8,938 nucleotides of DNA from Sphingomonadaceae bacterium (GTDB lineage Bacteria > Pseudomonadota > Alphaproteobacteria > Sphingomonadales > Sphingomonadaceae). A program made the position numbers and the translations under genes. The stretch spans positions 1 through 8,938 of the forward strand of contig CANFIV010000037.1 of NCBI GenBank assembly GCA_947446935.1. Reading direction: 5' to 3'. This document shows positions 6,721 through 8,938 of this stretch, in pieces. Below the pieces are notes generated by a model. The model was not told the DNA's origin, searched no databases, and was given only the letters and a program-made list of their open reading frames with translations. The stretch's first letter is position 1. Each line of letters opens with the position of its first letter.

Positions 6721-6815
6721 GACTAGAGCGCTTCGCTCACACGTGTTGACGGACCGGCATTTTACCCGCCACCCTCGCGCGTACGTATACGCGTAGGAAA
6801 GTTCAGCCAGACCCC
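6721..6815 (+). promoter_or_regulatory. Intergenic region upstream of topA
   Basis: This 95 bp gap should carry the topA promoter unless topA is read through from upstream. It holds a small hairpin GAGCG-CTT-CGCTC (6726-6738), an 8 bp palindrome ACACGTGT (6739-6746), a TTGACG (6746-6751, 5 of 6 to a -35) with no good -10 at 16-18 bp, and the alternating tract described separately. A weak alternative promoter is TTTACC (6761-6766) with TATACG (6786-6791) at a long 19 bp spacing. AGGAAAG at 6795-6801 is 14 nt from the topA ATG, rather far for a Shine-Dalgarno. Confidence 0.4.
6776..6795. repeat. 20 bp perfect alternating pyrimidine-purine tract with dyad CGCGTA/TACGCG
   Basis: From 6776 to 6795 every step is pyrimidine-purine: CG CG CG TA CG TA TA CG CG TA. 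Within it CGCGTA (6778-6783) and TACGCG (6788-6793) form an inverted repeat around CGTA, and TACGTA and GTATAC are overlapping 6 bp palindromes. Such tracts, especially CG-rich ones, are the classic sequence class able to flip to Z-DNA under negative supercoiling. It ends 20 bp before the topA start codon. Confidence 0.7.
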
Positions 6816-8938
6816 ATGCAACTTGTCATTGTCGAATCTCCGGCCAAGGCCAAGACCATCGAGAAGTATCTCGGTCCCGGCTTCAAGGTCCTCGCGTCCT
6901 ACGGCCACGTCCGCGATCTGCCGGTAAAGGACGGCTCCGTCCGCCCGGACGAGGACTTCGCGATGGACTGGGAGCTCTATGGCGACAAGGCGGCGCGGGT
7001 GAAGGCGATCGTCGATGCCTCCAAGACAGCTGACCGCCTTATCCTCGCGACCGACCCTGACCGCGAAGGGGAGGCGATCTCGTGGCACGTGCGCGAGCTG
7101 CTCGCCAAGCGCAAGGCGCTGCCCAAGGAGGTTGAGCGCGTTACGTTCAACGCGATCACCAAGGCCACCGTCACCGAGGCGATGAAGCACCCGCGCGAGC
7201 TCGATCAGGATCTGATCGACGCCTATCTCGCCCGCCGCGCGCTCGATTACCTGTTCGGCTTCACGCTTTCGCCCGTGCTGTGGCGCAAGCTGCCGGGGGC
7301 CAAGTCCGCCGGCCGCGTCCAGTCGGTCGCGTTGCGCCTGATCGTGGAGCGTGAGCGCGAGATCGAGGCGTTCAAGAGCCAGGAGTACTGGTCCGTCATC
7401 GCCACGCTCGAGCAAGGCGGCACCGCGTTCAAGGCCCGGCTCGTCCGCTTTGAGGGTGAGAAGCTGGAACGCCTCTCGCTCGGCGATGAAGGCATAGCCC
7501 AGCGCGCCAAGGCTCTGGTCGAGGCTGCGACCTTCCGTGTCGAGGACGTCGAGACCAAGCCCACCCGCCGCAACCCCTATCCGCCGTTCACCACATCCAC
7601 CTTGCAGCAGGAAGCCGCGCGCAAGCTGGGTTTCGCCGCCAGCCACACTATGCGCGTGGCGCAGACGCTCTATGAGGCGGGCGCAATCACCTATATGCGG
7701 ACCGACGGCGTGCAGATGGATTCGAGCGCCATCAGCGCCGCCCGCGCCGCGATCAGCCAGCGCTATTCGGGCCACTATCTCCCTGAAAAACCGCGTCATT
7801 ACGAAACCAAGGCCAAGAACGCACAGGAAGCGCACGAGGCGATCCGCCCGACCGATTTCAGCGTGGAGCGCTACGGTTCCAACGACGAGGCGCGCCTCTA
7901 CGACCTCATCTACAAGCGCGCGATGGCAAGCCAGATGGCCTCCGCACTGATCGAGCGCACCACGGTTACGCTGCGCGAAGGCACCGGCAAGCATGAACTG
8001 CGTGCCAACGGGCAGGTCATCCGCTTCCCCGGCTTCCTTGCGGTCTACGAGGAAGGCCGCGATCACAAGGCGGATGCGCCGACCGGCGATGATGGTGAGG
8101 ACGAGACCGGCCTGCTGCCCGCCCTGAACACGGGCGACATGCCCGCCAAGCGCGCTGTCGATGCCGATCAGCACTTTACGCAGCCGCCCCCACGCTTCTC
8201 CGAAGCCAGCCTCGTCAAGCGACTCGAAGAGCTCGGCATTGGCCGGCCTTCGACATATGCCTCCACGCTGCAGGTGCTCAAGGACCGCAATTACGTCCGC
8301 ACAGAGAAGAACCGCTTCTTTGCCGAAGAAAGCGGACGACTGCTGACCGCGTTCCTCGAACGCTTCTTCGAGCGTTACGTTGCGTATCAATTCACCGCAG
8401 GCATGGAAGACGAGCTCGACAACGTCTCGGGCGGCCGCGCCGCGTGGAAGGCCGTGCTCGAAGCCTTCTGGCGCGATTTCAAGCCCAAGTCCGATGAGGT
8501 CATGGAGAAGAAGCCGAGCGAGGTGACCGCCGAACTCGACACCTTCCTGCAAGACTACCTGTTTCCGCCACGCGCTGATGGCACGGACCCGCGGCTGTGC
8601 CCGAAGTGCCAGGAAGGCCGCCTCTCTCTGCGCGGCGGGCGTTATGGCGCGTTCGTGGCCTGCTCGAACTACCCCGAGTGCAAGTTCACCCGCAAGTTCG
8701 CCCAAGGCGGCGCCGAGGGTGACGGGGCAGGGGGTGATGACGCCGGGCTGGGTCAGGATCCGGTATCCGGCCTCGAAGTCACGCGCCGCACCGGGCGCTT
8801 CGGCCCCTATATCCAATTGGGTGAGGGCAAGGAGGCCAAGCGCGCCTCCATCCCCAAGGATGTGGCCGAACTCGATCTCGAATGGGCGCTGAAGTTGCTC
8901 TCGCTCCCGCGCGAAATCGGTGCGCACCCTGAAACTGG
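6816..8938 (+). CDS. topA: DNA topoisomerase I, type IA (partial, C-terminus beyond the right edge)
   Basis: Relaxes negatively supercoiled DNA through a transient 5'-phosphotyrosine link. The 707 residues present include the N-terminal Toprim domain (LVIVESPAKAKTIEKYLG with Glu7; ATDPDREGE with Asp80, Asp82, Glu84 as metal-binding acids) and the type IA core with LARRALDYLFGF and KSAGRVQSVALRLI. The active site ITYMRTDG has the catalytic tyrosine at Tyr293 (Tyr319 in E. coli), and AHEAIRPTD and GIGRPSTYASTL are also seen. A zinc ribbon with Cys595, Cys598, Cys616 and Cys622 follows, then a Gly/Asp-rich linker (about 629-647). The last part is a C-terminal repeat domain (DPVSGLEVTRRTGRFGPYIQLGE from 648) still open at the edge. 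Alphaproteobacterial TopA is commonly about 850 residues, so roughly 140 are missing. ATG 6816 gives the standard MQLVIVESPAKAKTI start; no alternative in-frame start lies just upstream. Confidence 0.96.
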   Translation, partial: MQLVIVESPAKAKTIEKYLGPGFKVLASYGHVRDLPVKDGSVRPDEDFAMDWELYGDKAARVKAIVDASKTADRLILATDPDREGEAISWHVRELLAKRKALPKEVERVTFNAITKATVTEAMKHPRELDQDLIDAYLARRALDYLFGFTLSPVLWRKLPGAKSAGRVQSVALRLIVEREREIEAFKSQEYWSVIATLEQGGTAFKARLVRFEGEKLERLSLGDEGIAQRAKALVEAATFRVEDVETKPTRRNPYPPFTTSTLQQEAARKLGFAASHTMRVAQTLYEAGAITYMRTDGVQMDSSAISAARAAISQRYSGHYLPEKPRHYETKAKNAQEAHEAIRPTDFSVERYGSNDEARLYDLIYKRAMASQMASALIERTTVTLREGTGKHELRANGQVIRFPGFLAVYEEGRDHKADAPTGDDGEDETGLLPALNTGDMPAKRAVDADQHFTQPPPRFSEASLVKRLEELGIGRPSTYASTLQVLKDRNYVRTEKNRFFAEESGRLLTAFLERFFERYVAYQFTAGMEDELDNVSGGRAAWKAVLEAFWRDFKPKSDEVMEKKPSEVTAELDTFLQDYLFPPRADGTDPRLCPKCQEGRLSLRGGRYGAFVACSNYPECKFTRKFAQGGAEGDGAGGDDAGLGQDPVSGLEVTRRTGRFGPYIQLGEGKEAKRASIPKDVAELDLEWALKLLSLPREIGAHPET

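Noticed and set aside
6726..6738. A GAGCG-CTT-CGCTC hairpin after the membrane-protein gene as a terminator
   Set aside because: Only 5 bp of stem and no T-run afterwards; too weak to call a terminator.
6739..6746. The ACACGTGT palindrome as an operator
   Set aside because: An 8 bp palindrome is common by chance and I know no matching regulator site; noted only in the topA upstream description.
6762..8927. A 721-codon open frame on the minus strand covering nearly all of topA
   Set aside because: It lies antisense to a gene with all type IA topoisomerase motifs. Long antisense frames are expected opposite GC-rich coding sequence, and the translation shows no recognisable domain.

Overview
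This 8.9 kb stretch is a GC-rich bacterial chromosomal segment, almost certainly from an alphaproteobacterium and probably a sphingomonad (Novosphingobium or Sphingobium type). The grounds are a 5-aminolevulinate synthase of the alphaproteobacterial (Shemin pathway) kind, the order plsY-dprA-topA that is common in that class, and the style of the protein sequences. The species is inferred, not shown. There are seven protein-coding genes (five complete, one cut off at each end) and no RNA gene, insertion sequence, CRISPR array or phage-like gene that I can see.

Left half, minus strand, reading right to left: murI (glutamate racemase, peptidoglycan precursor D-Glu), then 23 bp later a membrane-anchored metallo-beta-lactamase-fold protein with a degraded zinc motif, then a 182 bp leader and hemA (start of tetrapyrrole synthesis, GTG start, cut by the left edge). 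murI is transcribed away from plsY across an 83 bp divergent spacer.

Right half, plus strand: plsY (acyl-phosphate glycerol-3-phosphate acyltransferase) and dprA (DNA processing protein of natural transformation) are coupled by an ATGA stop/start overlap. Next comes a two-gene unit: an exported protein of 332 residues that I do not recognise, and a 219-residue polytopic membrane protein. It sits between dprA and topA (DNA topoisomerase I, cut by the right edge). The unit appears to have its own sigma70-like promoter overlapping the dprA stop codon. Its 5' leader can fold into a nested hairpin that buries the ribosome binding site.

Most of the window is housekeeping. The parts that deserve attention are the uncharacterised exported/membrane pair with its structured leader, a 20 bp perfectly alternating pyrimidine-purine (potential Z-DNA) tract just before topA, and the metallo-beta-lactamase-fold protein lacking two of its usual histidines. 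I did not find clear evidence of a novel defence, mobile or biosynthetic system.
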